DNA of 8,793 nt from Solirubrobacteraceae bacterium (GTDB lineage: Bacteria > Actinomycetota > Thermoleophilia > Solirubrobacterales > Solirubrobacteraceae). A model generated the notes under the pieces. That model searched no databases, was not told the origin of the DNA, and saw only the letters and a list, made by a program, of their open reading frames with translations. Of this stretch, positions 1-7,628 are shown in pieces. The stretch lies in assembly GCA_016462245.1 (NCBI GenBank), contig JAEMTR010000048.1, positions 1 through 8,793 on the forward strand. Reading direction: 5' to 3'. The position numbers and the translations under genes were made by a program. How positions within the stretch are numbered: position 1 is the stretch's first letter; every line of letters starts with the position of its first letter.

Positions 1-824
<824 letters not shown>

Positions 825-828
<4 letters not shown>

Positions 829-1832
829 GCGCCACCGATCCGCTGGTTGAGGTCCGCGAGCTTGAGATGCACTTCCCGCTCACGCGCGGCGTGATCCTCC
901 AACGCCAGTACGGAGCGGTGCGCGCTGTTGACGGAGTCTCGTTCAGCGTCGAACGTGGCGAGACCTTTGGCATCGTTGGCGAAAGCGGCTGCGGAAAGAG
1001 CACGACCGGCAGGCTGATCATGCGGCTGCTTGAGCCGACCGCTGGCCAGGTCTTCTTCGACGGCGAAGAGATAACGCAGCTTGGTCGCCGTCAGCTGGCG
1101 CCGCTGCGCCGCGACGCGCAGATGGTCTTCCAAGATCCCTATTCATCGCTCAACCCACGCAAGACCGTCGGTTCAATTATCGCCGAGCCGTTCATCATCC
1201 ACCGCGAGGCGCGCGACGCCGAAGAGCGGCGCAAGGAGGTGCGCGAGCTGATGGATCGCGTCGGCCTCAACCCCGAGCACTACAACCGCTACCCGCACCA
1301 GTTCTCTGGCGGGCAAAGGCAGCGGATCGGAGTGGCGCGCGCGATCGCGCTGAAGCCGAAGCTGCTCGTTGCCGATGAGCCTGTCTCAGCGCTTGACGTT
1401 TCGATTCAGGCTCAGATCATCAACCTGCTGCAGGACCTCCAAAGCGAGCTTGGCCTGACGCTGATCTTCATCGCTCACGACCTCAGCGTCGTGCGCCACA
1501 TGTGCGACCGGATCGCAGTGATGTATCTCGGCAAGGTCGTTGAGCTGGCCGAATCGGAGCGTTGCTTCTCCGAGCCGCGCCATCCATATACCGGCGCGCT
1601 GCTCGCTTCGGTGCCGGTGCCCGACCCATCGATCTCGGCTGCTGGCAGTCGGCCGGTGCTGAAGGGCGACGTTCCGTCACCAAGCGCGCCGCCACCCGGC
1701 TGCCGCTTCCACACTCGTTGTCCAAAGGCCCAGCCGCTCTGCTCACAGCAGGAGCCACCGCTAAGCGAACTGCCGGGCGGCTCGCTTGCCGCCTGCCACT
1801 TTCCGCTCGAGCGCTACTCGTCGTCTTCGTAG
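825..1832 (+). CDS. Oligopeptide/dipeptide ABC transporter ATP-binding protein, OppF/DppF type
   Basis: This is the second ATPase subunit of the peptide-type ABC importer, forming the heterodimeric nucleotide-binding engine with the product of the preceding gene. It is 335 aa, the normal family length. Motifs in order: Walker A GESGCGKST (52-60), Q-loop MVFQDPYSSLNP with Gln103, signature SGGQRQR (161-167), Walker B LLVADEP (180-186), H-loop Ala-His218-Asp, then the oligopeptide C-terminal extension from HPYTGALL (253-260). All catalytic residues are present, so it should be active. Cys293, Cys299, Cys306 and Cys324 repeat the C-x5-C-x6-C spacing seen in its partner. The start is set by AGGAG 9 bases upstream and the ATGA overlap, which implies translational coupling. 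The 3' end overlaps the convergent 204-aa gene by 19 bp, so oppF is probably the last gene of this operon. Confidence 0.95.
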
Positions 1833-2428
1833 AGCGATTCGCGAGCGACCTCTTTGCCGCCGCCGTCGTAGCAGGCGATCTCGAGCATGTCGCCGCGGAA
1901 GTCGTCGGGCGCGAGCAGCGTGAAGCGGTCATCAACCATTTCGCATTGATCGACGCATAGTCCGGCCAGCTCGGCCGTTGCGATCTTCGCTTCGGCGCCG
2001 ATCGGGCGCCCCCAGACGAGCGTCATCGCGGCGACCGAATCGGTCTCGCCGCGCCATGAGCCGACTACCTCCTCGCAGAGGTCGATCTTCCAGTCGGGGT
2101 TGTCGGCTGCGGTCTGCGCCGTCACGTCGGCAACGGCATTGAGGTCCTCATCGCCATCGTCGTTGCGGATGTGGGCGATGTAGCCGAAAACCTCGAGCCC
2201 GTTCGACGTCGTTGCGACGGCTGGGATGTAGCTGCGGCCGTGCCAGGTGCGGTCGGGGAACCAAGCGATCTCGCCGATCTGGCCGAGCTCTTCGACGTCT
2301 TCAGGTTCGATCGAAGCACAGGCCTCGATGAAAACTTGCTGCAGCTTCAGCGCCCAGCGGCCAGAGGGGAGATGTTCATGTGGGGGCTCGGCCGCGAAGC
2401 GCGGCACGAGGCGAGGTTCAGGAGCCAT
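1814..2428 (-). CDS. Uncharacterised acidic protein, 204 aa
   Basis: I do not recognise this family. The frame is a credible gene: it is the last member of a tightly packed same-strand run (45 bp after dtd), and its codons look like those of its neighbours. The product is soluble (no membrane segment or signal peptide) and markedly acidic, ending ESLYEDDE. A run with conserved-looking aromatics and charges (IAWFPDRTWHGRSY, about residues 54-67) could form part of a core, followed by a stretch that resembles alternating strands and helices (70-190). The cysteines are scattered (37, 118, 158, 162, 186) and form no obvious metal site. The ATG at 2428 is the longest start, but no good Shine-Dalgarno precedes it, and a start a few codons inside is possible. 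Its 3' end overlaps oppF on the opposite strand by 19 bp. No function can be assigned. Confidence 0.7.
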   Translation of the reverse strand: MAPEPRLVPRFAAEPPHEHLPSGRWALKLQQVFIEACASIEPEDVEELGQIGEIAWFPDRTWHGRSYIPAVATTSNGLEVFGYIAHIRNDDGDEDLNAVADVTAQTAADNPDWKIDLCEEVVGSWRGETDSVAAMTLVWGRPIGAEAKIATAELAGLCVDQCEMVDDRFTLLAPDDFRGDMLEIACYDGGGKEVARESLYEDDE

Positions 2429-2473
2429 CTGCGCAGCTTCGCAGGAGACGCGAAATTAGGTCGCGCGGGCGGC

Positions 2474-2899
2474 TCACGACGGTTCCACTTCGAGCATCAG
2501 CGTGACCGGCCCGTCGTTCACCAGCTCAAGCTCCATCGCGGCGCCAAAGACGCCGCGCTCCGCGCTTAGCTGCTGGCAGAAGCGTTCGTAAAGCGGCTCG
2601 GCGAGCTCAGGCGGCGCGGCGCCGGTGAAGCTCGGGCGATTGCCCTTACTGGTTTTGGCGTAGAGCGTGAACTGGCTAACGCAAAGCACTTCACGCTGGC
2701 CAAGCGCGTCACTCATCCTGCCCTCGGCGTCGTCGAAGATTCTTAGCGCCCGTAACTTCTCTGCCAGCCGGTCGCAGCATTGCTCGTCGTCGCCCGGCCC
2801 AACTGCCAGCAGCACGCAGAGGCCGGCCCCGATCGAGCCGACTGTTTCACCATCGACGCGCACCGAGGCGCTGCTGACCCGCTGGATTAGCGCTCGCAT
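2474..2899 (-). CDS. dtd: D-aminoacyl-tRNA deacylase
   Basis: DTD hydrolyses D-amino acids (and glycine mischarged on tRNA-Ala) from tRNA in the cytoplasm, a chirality proofreading step in translation. The 141-aa product matches the family's usual length of about 145. It starts MRALIQRVSSASVRVDG, the typical DTD N-terminus. The two signature motifs are intact: SQFTL (75-79), and the Gly-cisPro motif in NDGPVT (128-133) that excludes L-aminoacyl substrates. The conserved KGNRPSF loop (85-91) and the GVFGAAM helix start (116-122) are also present. The ATG at 2899 gives the canonical N-terminus, although no strong Shine-Dalgarno is seen. It sits 11 bp behind the AEC permease gene on the same strand and is probably cotranscribed with it. 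Confidence 0.97.
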   Translation of the reverse strand: MRALIQRVSSASVRVDGETVGSIGAGLCVLLAVGPGDDEQCCDRLAEKLRALRIFDDAEGRMSDALGQREVLCVSQFTLYAKTSKGNRPSFTGAAPPELAEPLYERFCQQLSAERGVFGAAMELELVNDGPVTLMLEVEPS

Positions 2900-2910
2900 G
2901 CCCGGCCAGC

Positions 2911-3840
2911 CTACAGCCCGCCGGCTAGCGCCACGACGCCTGCGGCGACGACGACGATCGCCGTGCTCCAGGCGATCGCGCCGACGATGATCTTCAAATC
3001 AAGGCCGAAGATGTGGCCGACGGCAAGGCCCGTGATCCCGCTCGCCATCCCGGCCTGAATCAGAAAGGCCGAGGGAACGTCGATCACAAAGGTCGAGAGG
3101 CCGAGCATCACTCCCGGAGCGATCAGCAGCCGCAGTCCCAGCGCGGTGACGACCGGAGCCGTTAGCTGAGGCGGGAAGATCCGAGTCCCTTCTTGGTCAT
3201 GCTCGACCATCAGGTAAACGCCGACGGCGAAGAAGCCGAGCGGTGCAATCGCGACTGCGACCACGGTTGCGATATCGCGCGCCCAGTCGGGGCTGAGCCA
3301 GCTGGGAGCGATAACTGCCGCGATCAATGCGATCAGCGCCGGGTTGCGCGTGAAGAAACTCTTCGTTCTCGCTCTTGCGCCTTCGCCGGCGCGCGTTCCG
3401 AAGGCGGCGCCGATCGCGAAGCCTCCAATCAGCGCGATCGGTGCCGTCACGGTTGTGTCGTAGGCGACGGCGACGCCGATCGAGTCATTGCCAAGCAGCA
3501 GCGCGATCAGCGGGATGCCGAGGTAGCCGGTGTTGGCGAGGCCGACGGCGATCATTATCGCCCCGGTTCCAGCGCGCGGCAGTTTCAATAGGCGCGAGCC
3601 GATAAACCAAGCCAGTCCAATTACTACAGCTCGCTCGGTCCAACCGAAGACGATCCCGGCCCCGAGCCCTGTCGTTAATTTCAAATGGCTGACTGTGAAG
3701 AAGACGACGAGCGGAATCGCGACGTAAGCGAGGATGTCGAGCACTTTGCGCGAGAGGCCTAGAGCGCCTTCGCCCCAGCGCCGCTCGGAGCCGACGCCGA
3801 TCAGCAGTGCCAGCAGACTTGTTAGCGCGACTGCGATCAC
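2911..3840 (-). CDS. AEC-family transporter (auxin efflux carrier / malate permease-like)
   Basis: This is an inner-membrane secondary carrier of the AEC (Mem_trans) family, whose members move organic anions, amino acids or auxin-like compounds; the substrate is not predictable here. The product is about 309 aa with roughly ten hydrophobic segments. There are five before a polar loop (about residues 150-168: arginine-rich, likely cytoplasmic) and five after, the family's inverted-repeat 5+5 layout. The broken-helix motif ANTGYLGIPL near residues 105-114 is typical. The last helices, around MASGITGLAVGHIFGLD, resemble the equivalent AEC region. I prefer GTG at 3840 because GAGGGG lies 9 bases upstream. 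The longer TTG start at 3849 abuts that site directly and is less likely. The gene follows the GNAT gene with a 13-bp gap in the same run. Confidence 0.9.
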   Translation of the reverse strand: MIAVALTSLLALLIGVGSERRWGEGALGLSRKVLDILAYVAIPLVVFFTVSHLKLTTGLGAGIVFGWTERAVVIGLAWFIGSRLLKLPRAGTGAIMIAVGLANTGYLGIPLIALLLGNDSIGVAVAYDTTVTAPIALIGGFAIGAAFGTRAGEGARARTKSFFTRNPALIALIAAVIAPSWLSPDWARDIATVVAVAIAPLGFFAVGVYLMVEHDQEGTRIFPPQLTAPVVTALGLRLLIAPGVMLGLSTFVIDVPSAFLIQAGMASGITGLAVGHIFGLDLKIIVGAIAWSTAIVVVAAGVVALAGGL

Positions 3841-3849
3841 TGCGCGCAA

Positions 3850-3855
3850 CCCCTC
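3850..3855 (-). promoter_or_regulatory. Ribosome binding site of the AEC transporter, decides its start
   Basis: On the minus strand GAGGGG overlaps the TGA stop of the GNAT gene (3854-3856) and ends 9 bases before GTG at 3840. This favours the GTG over the TTG at 3849. Confidence 0.55.
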
Positions 3856-4285
3856 ACTGAAGTTGCTTGCTCATCCAGATGTGCTCGATCCCGGCATCGG
3901 GGAACGGCTCGCCATAGGCGAGGTAGCCGTCCTGCTCGTAGAGCGCCACTGCGTAAGTCTGCGCCGCCAAGCTGATCTGCTCGCCGCCGAGCAGCTTTGA
4001 TTGCTGATCGGCAACGCGCAGCATCTCGCTAGCAATCCCCTCGCGGCGGCGCTCCTTCGCGACGACCATCCGCCCGAGCTTGATCGTCGTTCCATCAGGC
4101 AGTAGGCGACAGGTTGCGACTACCTCCTCGCCGTCGAGCGCGACGAGGTGCGTTGCCTGATCATCAAGGCCATCGATCTCCTCGGATAGCGGTACGCGCT
4201 GCTCTTCTACGAAGACGACGGTGCGCAGCGCCATCGCTGCGTCGATCTGGTCTTGGCTGTCAGCAACTACAACGCTGACCGTCAC
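3854..4285 (-). CDS. GNAT-family N-acetyltransferase, ElaA/YjcF-like
   Basis: This is a cytoplasmic acetyl-CoA-dependent acyltransferase with unknown acceptor. The 143-aa product is a single GNAT domain. The N-terminal VFVEEQRVPLSEEIDGLDD region (25-42) is characteristic of the ElaA/YjcF subgroup. Motif A follows, with strand LGRMVVAKERR and the pyrophosphate-binding turn RRREGIA (79-85, fitting R/Q-x-x-G-x-G/A). Near the C-terminus AQTYAVALYEQDGY (108-121) is the usual motif B helix and strand, and GIEHIWM closes the fold. Translation starts at GTG 4285, which overlaps the stop of the thioredoxin gene (GTGA), so the two are probably translationally coupled. The family is secure. Substrates of this subgroup are generally not established. 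Confidence 0.93.
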   Translation of the reverse strand: MTVSVVVADSQDQIDAAMALRTVVFVEEQRVPLSEEIDGLDDQATHLVALDGEEVVATCRLLPDGTTIKLGRMVVAKERRREGIASEMLRVADQQSKLLGGEQISLAAQTYAVALYEQDGYLAYGEPFPDAGIEHIWMSKQLQ

Positions 4286-4875
4286 TTCGCCACCAGCGCG
4301 TAGCGATCGATGTCGGTGTTCAGGTCATCGGCGCTGAGATAGGGGCCGGAGTGAACTAGCTGGCGCTTGCCGGAGCGCGAATAGAAGATCGTCGAGGGAA
4401 CGCCAGCCAGTTTGTTGTCGCTGAAGAAATCGGCGTCGGGATCGCCGTAGCTGGGGTAACTGACGGGGAACTCAGCGAGCAGCCGCTTCGCCGCTGGAAT
4501 GTTGTCTTTGAGGTCAACTCCGAGGAAGGCGACCTTGCGCCCGCGGTCGGCCGCCACCTGCTCGAAGACCGGCATCTCCTGGCGGCAAGGCCCACACCAT
4601 GAGGCCCAGACGTTCACGACAACGGGGTAGCCGCGTAGTTCCTGAAGCCGATCGTCAAGCGCGGCCGGCCCACCGGGCAGTAGCTGCGCTCCCTGCTTGT
4701 GAATCGCTGCCAGCGCTGGAGGCGAACCGCGGAGGCTGCGTTGAGCCTCGATCAGGGTCGGAGCGGCGCCAGTTTCGTCTATTTGGCCTTCGCCGCTGTT
4801 AGATGCTTGCCTGAGGCCGATGACAACAACTGCGGCCAGGACAAAAACGGCGGCACTGATCGCTGCGATACGCAT
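4282..4875 (-). CDS. TlpA-like membrane-anchored thiol-disulfide oxidoreductase
   Basis: This is a thioredoxin-fold redox protein expected on the outer face of the cytoplasmic membrane, where TlpA/ResA relatives reduce disulfides, for example in cytochrome c maturation. With the ATG at 4875 it has 197 aa: an N-terminal hydrophobic anchor (about 3-21, AAISAAVFVLAAVVVIGL), a linker, then a thioredoxin domain with active site WCGPC (Cys94, Cys97) and cis-proline Pro160 in GVPSTIF. The same frame stays open upstream to an ATG at 5043. Those extra 56 residues are hydrophilic, would place a signal anchor internally and would run across the whole divergent spacer, so I chose 4875. A weak GAAGAA precedes it. 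It is the first gene of the five-gene minus-strand run and overlaps the GNAT gene by 4 bp. No cytochrome biogenesis gene is nearby, so the partner is unknown. Confidence 0.9.
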   Translation of the reverse strand: MRIAAISAAVFVLAAVVVIGLRQASNSGEGQIDETGAAPTLIEAQRSLRGSPPALAAIHKQGAQLLPGGPAALDDRLQELRGYPVVVNVWASWCGPCRQEMPVFEQVAADRGRKVAFLGVDLKDNIPAAKRLLAEFPVSYPSYGDPDADFFSDNKLAGVPSTIFYSRSGKRQLVHSGPYLSADDLNTDIDRYALVAK

Positions 4876-4878
4876 TTC

Positions 4879-4907
4879 TTCAGGATCGCACAGTGGTGCT
4901 GTACAAT
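4879..4907 (+). promoter_or_regulatory. Possible sigma70-type promoter for the helicase gene
   Basis: TACAAT at 4902-4907 matches five of six bases of the -10 consensus. The hexamer 17 bases upstream (4879-4884, TTCAGG) is a poor -35. If used, transcription would begin near 4914 and give a leader of about 130 bases before the helicase ATG at 5046. This is a weak prediction made by eye. Confidence 0.25.
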
Positions 4908-4940
4908 CAGTCACACACTGCGTCTGTCTCACCTGCGAGG

Positions 4941-4981
4941 CTTCCAGTGTTCGCTCCGGGCGGTACCCGGACTGGGGGAAG
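4941..4981. other. Imperfect stem-loop in the divergent spacer / helicase leader
   Basis: TCCGGG (4955-4960) and CCCGGA (4966-4971) form a perfect 6-bp stem with a 5-base loop. CCAGT (4944-4948) can pair with ACTGG (4971-4975), sharing one base with the inner stem, and CTT with AAG outside that. The result is a longer imperfect hairpin. It lies in the presumed 5' leader of the helicase, 65 bases before its ATG, and has no U-tract. I matched it to no known riboswitch. It may be a leader structure, an operator-like dyad or chance in GC-rich DNA. Confidence 0.35.
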
Positions 4982-5045
4982 TGACGCCAGTAACTTGCGC
5001 CGCTTCCAACCTCTTGATGAAAAACGCCAAGATGGCTGATCACTA

Positions 5046-7628
5046 ATGGCCGAAGCGGCCGGACCGGTTCCTACCGGCAAAGAGATAGAACGCGCTGAAG
5101 CGTTCACGTTGGAAAAGTTCGTCTATCCAGGCGAAGAAGTTGCCGTTGCCCTAGCGCCTGGATCGCCGCGTGCGCGAGCGCTTGGCTACGCGCTCGCCGA
5201 GCTTGACTCCGGAGCCAAACTGCCGTCAACGAAGTGGCGGCGCTCGTGGTCGCTGCTGCTTGGACTCGAACGCGTGCTCAGTGAAGAGGAGCCGCACCTA
5301 GCCGATGGAACGGTGCTTAACCCGCACCAGGTCGACGCCCTCTCCGGCACACTCACTGCGCTGCTCGCAGCGCGGATGAAGGTTGATGATCTCGAGATCG
5401 CCGAACCGGTCTTCGACGTTGACGACGAGCCGGTCGAAGTGGTTGCTGCTGATGACGAGGAGCTTGCTGCCGAGCTGGCGGCGCTCGACGAGGAGCACGA
5501 AGAGGACGAAGACGACGAGGGCGACGAGGTGATCGAGGAGGTCGAGGTTGAGGTTGACCTGATCGAATCCCCCGAGGGCACCGACGAGGACATCGACGCC
5601 GAGGCGCTCGATGACCCGAACGCCGACAAGCGCTTCTGGTTCGAGCACGCCACCGGCGCCGGCAAGACGGTCGCCGCGATGGGCTTCGTTGATGCCTCGC
5701 GGACCGGCGGAATTCTTATTCTTACCCACCGCCGCAACCTCGTCGACCAGTTCAACGAGGAGATCCGTACGCGCGGCTATGCCGATCGCATTTCGGGCCC
5801 GCTGCTCGGCGACGAAGGGATCGATCTCAGCGGCCCAGTGACGGTTGAGACTTACCAGTGGTTCGTGCGCCACGCCGGCAACATCTCAAGCGCCTACACA
5901 ATCGTGATCTGCGATGAGGCCCACACTGCGCTGGGTGAGAAGACGAGCGCCGCGATCCGCGAATGGACCGGCCCTGTCTTCATCGGTATGACGGCGACCG
6001 GCGCGCTGATCGCCCGCCACGTAACCGACCTCTTCCCAACCCAGACATCGCGCTTCGACTTGGCTCAGGCGGCTCGACGCGGCGTTATCTCGCCGCTCCG
6101 CTGCCTGCGGATTCCGCCCGGCCCCGGCGTGCGCACGATCGCCAACGTGCCGCTGCGCAAAGGCGAGGTTGACATCGAGTTCGACCAGGAGATGCTCGCC
6201 GAGCTGCTCGATCAAGGGCCCTTCAACATGGCGATCGCCGACCTCTACAAGACGCGCTTCAATGGCGTTCCTGGCGTCGTCTATACGGCCGGAGTTCGCC
6301 ACGCCTACAACGTTGCCGAGGCCTTCCGCAACCTCAACATCAAGGCCGAAGCCGTTTCCGGTGAGACGCCAAAGCGTGAGCTGGCCGAGATTCTCGCCCG
6401 CTACGAGGCCGGTGACATTGACGTGCTGGTCAACGCGCAGCTTCTGGCTGAGGGTTGGAACAGCCCGCGCGCAACAGTCTGCATGCACCTCGCGCCGACA
6501 GCTTCAAAGCGGATCTATCAGCAGCGCGTAGGCCGCGTAACGCGTCGCCACGCCGGCAAAGAGGCCGGCGTTGTAGTCGACTTTGTCCATCCGGCAACGC
6601 GCCACGATGATCCCGTCGTGACGCTCCACTCGCTGCTTGACCGCGACGTCTACCGCGGCGGCGCGATCGTCGTTGGTCCGGTCCGCCGTGGCCGCGGCCG
6701 CAGGGTTCGCGTGGAGCGCCGCGTGCTGCCGGTAACGCCCGGCGAGGAGCGCCGCCACGAAGTATTTGAGCGCGAGCTTTGGCGCATTGGCGTCGAGAAT
6801 CTTGACTACGGCGAGCAGCACATGTGGGCCGCCTTGGCCGGCGCGCGCGTCGCGCCGAGCGGCTGGCGCCGGGCCCGCGCGATGTTGCAGTTCGACCGCA
6901 GCGGTGAGCTGAAGCGTCGTTTTCTGCTGACCGTCGTTGAACGCAACGATCACGCGCCGCTGAGAATCCGCGCGCTGCAGGAGATCGCCGCATTGAAGGA
7001 CCCGGAGGCATTCGATCTGGCGATCGACATGATCGAACCTTGGAGCAAGGACCAGCGGCGCGAGGGAGCAAAGGTCTGCCTTCAGGCGCTCGCTGACAAG
7101 CGGATCGGTGGTCGCGATCAGGCGACCGGTTGGATCTGGCGCCTAGCCGACTACACGCGCGAACTGCACGAGCAGTACGCGGTTCAACGTTGGCCTGAGA
7201 CGAAACGCCTGCTGGGCTTGCTGGTCAACTCCTCCGGCGCCGCCCACGCCCGCAACGCGCGTAAGTTGGTTCAGGCAATCCGCGAGCAGGACCGCCGCCT
7301 GCAGGTAGCGATTCTGGCCAGCGCGGTTGCCCATACTCCGGAGGCCGAAGAGGTCTTGCGTGGAGCGCGCACGCGCCTGGCGCGCAAGCCTGGCTCCTGC
7401 TCGCGTGAGCTGCTGCGCAACTTCCCCAAGGGCAAAGGCCGCCGCAAGCGCAGCCGTCGTCGTCGCTCCGGTGGCACGAATGCGGCTGGCGGCAATCGCC
7501 AACGCGCGGGCCGCAACGGCGACGGGCAGGCGAAAGAGCCTAAGCAGGAAGAGAATGCCGTTACCGAAGAGGGCGGCGCCGTCGTTGCTGACGAGAGTGG
7601 CAGCAGTGAAGATCAGGCCGCCGCTTAG
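5046..7628 (+). CDS. Large SF2 DEAD/DEAH-type helicase with acidic insert and charged tail
   Basis: This is an ATP-dependent superfamily 2 nucleic-acid helicase/translocase, 860 aa, related by motif pattern to the ResIII/RadD/XPB-like group; its DNA or RNA substrate is unknown. Residues 1-90 are of unknown fold. A Q-motif-like LNPHQVDAL (91-99) is followed by an acidic, Lys/Arg-free stretch (113-194). Next come Walker A ATGAGKT (202-208), motif Ia LILTHRRNLVDQF, motif II DEAH (290-293), motif III TAT (316-318), motif V LLAEGWNSPRA (466-476), and motif VI QRVGRVTR (493-500). All core motifs look intact, so ATPase activity is expected. Residues about 620-790 are helical, possibly HEAT-like, with no recognised nuclease or methylase motif. 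The tail is basic (795-830), then acidic (834-860). An in-frame TGA at 5037 makes the ATG at 5046 the earliest start. It has no clear Shine-Dalgarno. The gene stands alone on its strand and overlaps birA by 4 bp tail-to-tail. Confidence 0.93.
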   Translation: MAEAAGPVPTGKEIERAEAFTLEKFVYPGEEVAVALAPGSPRARALGYALAELDSGAKLPSTKWRRSWSLLLGLERVLSEEEPHLADGTVLNPHQVDALSGTLTALLAARMKVDDLEIAEPVFDVDDEPVEVVAADDEELAAELAALDEEHEEDEDDEGDEVIEEVEVEVDLIESPEGTDEDIDAEALDDPNADKRFWFEHATGAGKTVAAMGFVDASRTGGILILTHRRNLVDQFNEEIRTRGYADRISGPLLGDEGIDLSGPVTVETYQWFVRHAGNISSAYTIVICDEAHTALGEKTSAAIREWTGPVFIGMTATGALIARHVTDLFPTQTSRFDLAQAARRGVISPLRCLRIPPGPGVRTIANVPLRKGEVDIEFDQEMLAELLDQGPFNMAIADLYKTRFNGVPGVVYTAGVRHAYNVAEAFRNLNIKAEAVSGETPKRELAEILARYEAGDIDVLVNAQLLAEGWNSPRATVCMHLAPTASKRIYQQRVGRVTRRHAGKEAGVVVDFVHPATRHDDPVVTLHSLLDRDVYRGGAIVVGPVRRGRGRRVRVERRVLPVTPGEERRHEVFERELWRIGVENLDYGEQHMWAALAGARVAPSGWRRARAMLQFDRSGELKRRFLLTVVERNDHAPLRIRALQEIAALKDPEAFDLAIDMIEPWSKDQRREGAKVCLQALADKRIGGRDQATGWIWRLADYTRELHEQYAVQRWPETKRLLGLLVNSSGAAHARNARKLVQAIREQDRRLQVAILASAVAHTPEAEEVLRGARTRLARKPGSCSRELLRNFPKGKGRRKRSRRRRSGGTNAAGGNRQRAGRNGDGQAKEPKQEENAVTEEGGAVVADESGSSEDQAAA

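Noticed and set aside
1812..1836. Possible terminator hairpin at the convergent oppF / 204-aa gene overlap
   Set aside because: Only about six pairs form, with a 2-base bulge, and there is no T-tract; much weaker than the one at the helicase/birA junction.
2429..2444. Small inverted repeat CTGCG...CGCAG just upstream of the 204-aa gene start
   Set aside because: The stem is only 5 bp with a 6-base loop and no T-tract; expected by chance in GC-rich DNA.
1340..3430. Frequent GATCGC / GCGATCG words, reminiscent of cyanobacterial HIP1
   Set aside because: They fall on Ile-Ala, Asp-Arg and Ala-Ile codons (ATC-GC, GAT-CGC) in coding frames and are explained by codon choice. No spaced arrangement is seen.
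4699..5046. Plus-strand open frame of 115 codons over the tlpA 5' end and the divergent spacer
   Set aside because: The sequence is compositionally odd and mostly antisense to the tlpA start, with no recognisable domain and no ribosome binding site.
5186..5873. Long minus-strand open frames antisense to the helicase, one very serine-rich
   Set aside because: They mirror the acidic insert (GAC/GAG codons read as serine-rich or valine/leucine-rich on the other strand) and lack motifs. The plus-strand helicase explains the region fully.
5046..7628. Helicase as part of a phage-defence or restriction system
   Set aside because: No nuclease, methyltransferase, specificity subunit, recombinase or other defence gene lies beside it. 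The neighbours are housekeeping genes and no transfer signs are visible.
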